64,000 nucleotides of DNA from Janibacter sp. Soil728 (lineage in GTDB: Bacteria > Actinomycetota > Actinomycetes > Actinomycetales > Dermatophilaceae). A program made the translations under genes and the position numbers. Shown piece after piece: positions 61,990-64,000 of this stretch (position 1 is the stretch's first letter; every line of letters starts with the position of its first letter). The stretch covers positions 359,393 to 423,392 of the forward strand of contig NZ_LMRZ01000005.1 of NCBI RefSeq assembly GCF_001428305.1, read 5' to 3'. The notes below the pieces were generated by a model. It was not told the DNA's origin and made no database searches. It saw only the letters and a program-made list of their open reading frames with translations.

Positions 61990-63666
61990 TCACTCACGAC
62001 GGTGACGAAGGAGCACCACAGCGCTGAGCAGGACGGCGCCGGCCGTGCCCAGCAGTCCCAGTGCGCGCAGCCGGTCCGGTGGAGGTGCGCTCTGGGTGCT
62101 CGGGCCCAGGTCGTGCACCTCGAGGTCGCCCACCGTGGTGGTCGGGGTGCCCGACAGGTCCGGCACGGAGCCGGCCGGAGCGGGTTGGTCCCGCTGCACG
62201 ACGACCCACCGGACGCCGAGCGAGCGCAGCACCGCGACGGTGTCACCCCCTTCGTCCAGGGAACGGGTGACCCGTGCTGCCGCCGGGTCCTCGCCCGCCA
62301 CCGTGCCGTCCCTCAGCGGGAGTCGGTCGTCGGAGACCACGGGCTGCGGCAGGAGCCGGTTCCACGGGTCGAGGACCACCCGGTCGTCATTCCACGCGTA
62401 GCGCCGATATGTGGACCAGGGGAAGACGGCGACAGGGTCGCCCGAGTCCGCGAGCTGCTGGGTCACCGTGCGCACGTCCTGCGGGTAGTCGACGCTTCCC
62501 CACGCTCCGGCGTGGCCCCAGGCGAGCGAAGGGAGGGTGGCCACCGGCCACGCCACGGCGAGGAGCATCGGCACCACGGGGGCCTTGCGCTCGACCAGCC
62601 GGTCCACGACGACCGCGGTGGCCACCGCGAGCAGCAGGACCCACAGTGCAGTGAACTTCTGAGCGTCCCGCAGGAGCCCGCCGCCCGGGACGTGTGTCAC
62701 GACCGCCTCGAGCAGGCCGGGGCCTCCGGGCACCGCCGCCAGGGCGGCCACGAGCAGTCCGATCACGCCGGCAGCCGTCGCGGCCCGCTCCCTGGGTTCG
62801 CTCCACCAGCTGCGTCGACCCACGGCGAGTGCGAGCACCAGGAGGACCGCGACAAGGGCAGCCAGAGCGACCGGCCAGGTCGTCCGTTCGACGAACCAGG
62901 TGCGGTCGTTCCACAGCCCGCCGCCGAGGACGAGAGATCCCACGACACCGAAGGGGGTGTCCGCGCCCGCCGCGAAGGCATCGGCCCCCTGGGCATCGGC
63001 CGCCTTGGGCGCCGAGCGGAGGAAGGGCCACCACCACGCCGCGTTGGCCAGCAACGAGGTCCCGATGACGATCGCGAGGTCGCGCAGCACCGCGCGAAGA
63101 GGTCCGCCGATGCACACGACGGTGACGGTGGCCAGCACGGTGGCCAGCACACCCGGGGTGGACCCGCCGAGTGCCGCGGCCGTGAGCGCGACCACCAGCA
63201 GCGCCCGGCCGCGCCGGTGCCTCACCCGGGTGGCAGCCGACAGGACCCAGGGCAGCATCGCGAAGCCGAGCAGGTAACCCCAGTGGCCGATGCCCAGACG
63301 CTCGCCGACCCACGGGTTCCAGGACCACAAGACCGCGGCCGCCGCAGCACCGGGCACCGTCCGCGCGAGACGTCCCGCACCGGCTCCTCCCACGACGAAG
63401 GCACCGAGAAGCAGGATCTTCTGCACGAGCCAACCGGGCAGCACCAGGCCGAGGAGCGCGACGACGAGGTCATTGGGAACCGCCCTGGGGACACTGCCGT
63501 CGATCCCGAGGGTGCGTGCCGACAGGGACAGGTCAGGGACGAAGACGAGGTCGTAGTGGAGGGTGTAGCCCGGGGCCAGCGCCGGCCCCAGGGCCAGCAG
63601 CCCGAGCACCACCCCGATGGCCGCGCCGACGGCGGTGAGGTGCCGCTCCCCCTTCGTCATCGACAC
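61990..63666 (-). CDS. Large polytopic membrane protein, GT-C-like (AftD N-terminal-like)
   Basis: A 558-residue protein with about twelve membrane segments, the last at the very C-terminus. The N-terminal outer loop has HYDLVFVPDLSL, acidic residues placed as in GT-C glycosyltransferases, and the WSWNPWVGERLGIGHWGYLLGF segment recalls the membrane half of AftD. A soluble stretch (about residues 400-520) follows. No carbohydrate-binding modules are seen. GTG at 63666 is one base after the upstream stop; an ATG at 63660 is an alternative start. Probably a second glycosyltransferase of the cluster; donor and acceptor unknown. Confidence 0.8.
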   Translation of the reverse strand: MSMTKGERHLTAVGAAIGVVLGLLALGPALAPGYTLHYDLVFVPDLSLSARTLGIDGSVPRAVPNDLVVALLGLVLPGWLVQKILLLGAFVVGGAGAGRLARTVPGAAAAAVLWSWNPWVGERLGIGHWGYLLGFAMLPWVLSAATRVRHRRGRALLVVALTAAALGGSTPGVLATVLATVTVVCIGGPLRAVLRDLAIVIGTSLLANAAWWWPFLRSAPKAADAQGADAFAAGADTPFGVVGSLVLGGGLWNDRTWFVERTTWPVALAALVAVLLVLALAVGRRSWWSEPRERAATAAGVIGLLVAALAAVPGGPGLLEAVVTHVPGGGLLRDAQKFTALWVLLLAVATAVVVDRLVERKAPVVPMLLAVAWPVATLPSLAWGHAGAWGSVDYPQDVRTVTQQLADSGDPVAVFPWSTYRRYAWNDDRVVLDPWNRLLPQPVVSDDRLPLRDGTVAGEDPAAARVTRSLDEGGDTVAVLRSLGVRWVVVQRDQPAPAGSVPDLSGTPTTTVGDLEVHDLGPSTQSAPPPDRLRALGLLGTAGAVLLSAVVLLRHRRE

Positions 63667-63667
63667 G

Positions 63668-64000
63668 TCAGGACCGGTGCAGGGCTTCGATCTCGGCGAA
63701 GGCGGAACCTATGGCCGCGCACTGGGTGGGCAGGTCGTGGTGGGTGAGCGCATGGGCGCGGTTGGCCACGGCGACCTCCGCCCGCACACGCGGGTCCCGC
63801 AGGAAGTGCAGGAGCGAGTCCGCGAGTGCTTCGGCGTCGTCCTCCACCAGACGGTTCGGGGGCTGGACGGCTTCGTCGTTGGTGCCACAGCGGGTGGTCA
63901 CGATCGGCAGCCCGCAGGCCAGCGCCTCGAGGTAGGCCAGACCGAGCTGCTCGGTCCACTTCCACGTCGGACGCGGCGCCGTGGTGAAGACGGCCGCGGA
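63668..64000 (-). CDS. Glycosyltransferase family 4, C-terminal part (5' end outside window)
   Basis: The last 110 residues of a GT-B enzyme. EQLGLAYLEALACGLPIV contains the E-x7-E nucleotide-sugar motif, followed by TTRCGTNDEAVQPPNRLVEDDAEALADSL and a terminal helix. The reading frame is open to the window edge, so the gene starts to the right. It lies directly upstream of the polytopic membrane protein with a one-base gap and is probably the preceding gene of the same operon. Confidence 0.85.
   Translation of the reverse strand, partial: SAAVFTTAPRPTWKWTEQLGLAYLEALACGLPIVTTRCGTNDEAVQPPNRLVEDDAEALADSLLHFLRDPRVRAEVAVANRAHALTHHDLPTQCAAIGSAFAEIEALHRS

Overview
The window is chromosomal DNA from a high-GC actinobacterium. 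Gene content and order point to Micrococcales, most likely the Intrasporangiaceae (Janibacter-like). Evidence is RbpA, WhiA, OpcA, SufR next to sufBDCSU, the uvrC-rapZ-yvcK-whiA-gap-pgk-tpiA-secG order known from Mycobacterium and Streptomyces, strong GAG/CTC/GCC codon preference and frequent GTG starts. I see no rRNA, tRNA, CRISPR array, insertion sequence or prophage. The assignment below family level is inference.

Layout. 1-6.6 kb: Fe-S assembly operon on the minus strand (sufR-sufB-sufD-Rieske-sufC-sufS-sufU-sufT), running off the left edge. 6.7-10.4 kb: an ABC-2 exporter pair and the heme A pathway (ctaA, ctaB convergent around an unusual hairpin-rich spacer). 10.6-19 kb: plus-strand pentose phosphate operon tkt-tal-pgi-zwf-opcA-pgl ending in a perfect 25-bp hairpin. 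19-27.8 kb: minus-strand rbpA, secG, tpiA, pgk, gap, then whiA, yvcK, rapZ, uvrC. 27.8-28.2 kb: a Rieske lipoprotein. 28.4-34 kb: branched-chain amino acid ABC transporter livKHMGF. 34-45.8 kb: uvrA and uvrB with, between them, a GH15 hydrolase, a metallo-beta-lactamase-fold protein, a BASS symporter, divergent LysE and EamA exporters, and a TerC protein behind a recognisable Mn2+ (yybP-ykoY) riboswitch. 46-50 kb: coaE-GrpB fusion, rpsA, a methyltransferase. 50.2-64 kb: a cell-envelope glycan region: a DUF3068 protein, GDP-heptose precursor genes (gmhB, gmhA, hddA), an acyltransferase, a 1358-residue AftD-like membrane glycosyltransferase, two methyltransferases, two GT4 glycosyltransferases, a 51-residue DUF2613-like protein and a second large polytopic membrane protein.

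How it works together. The centre is core metabolism: glycolysis, oxidative pentose phosphate pathway, heme/cytochrome oxidase cofactor and Fe-S cluster supply, and all three uvrABC genes. The right end looks like a dedicated surface-polymer system. The best candidates for new biology are this heptose/arabinan-like glycan cluster, the very regular leaderless promoters (a TANNNT box 6-8 bases before the start codon in about a dozen genes), the overlapping divergent -10 boxes of lysE/eamA, and a strongly over-represented octamer CGAAGGGG that also builds terminator stems.
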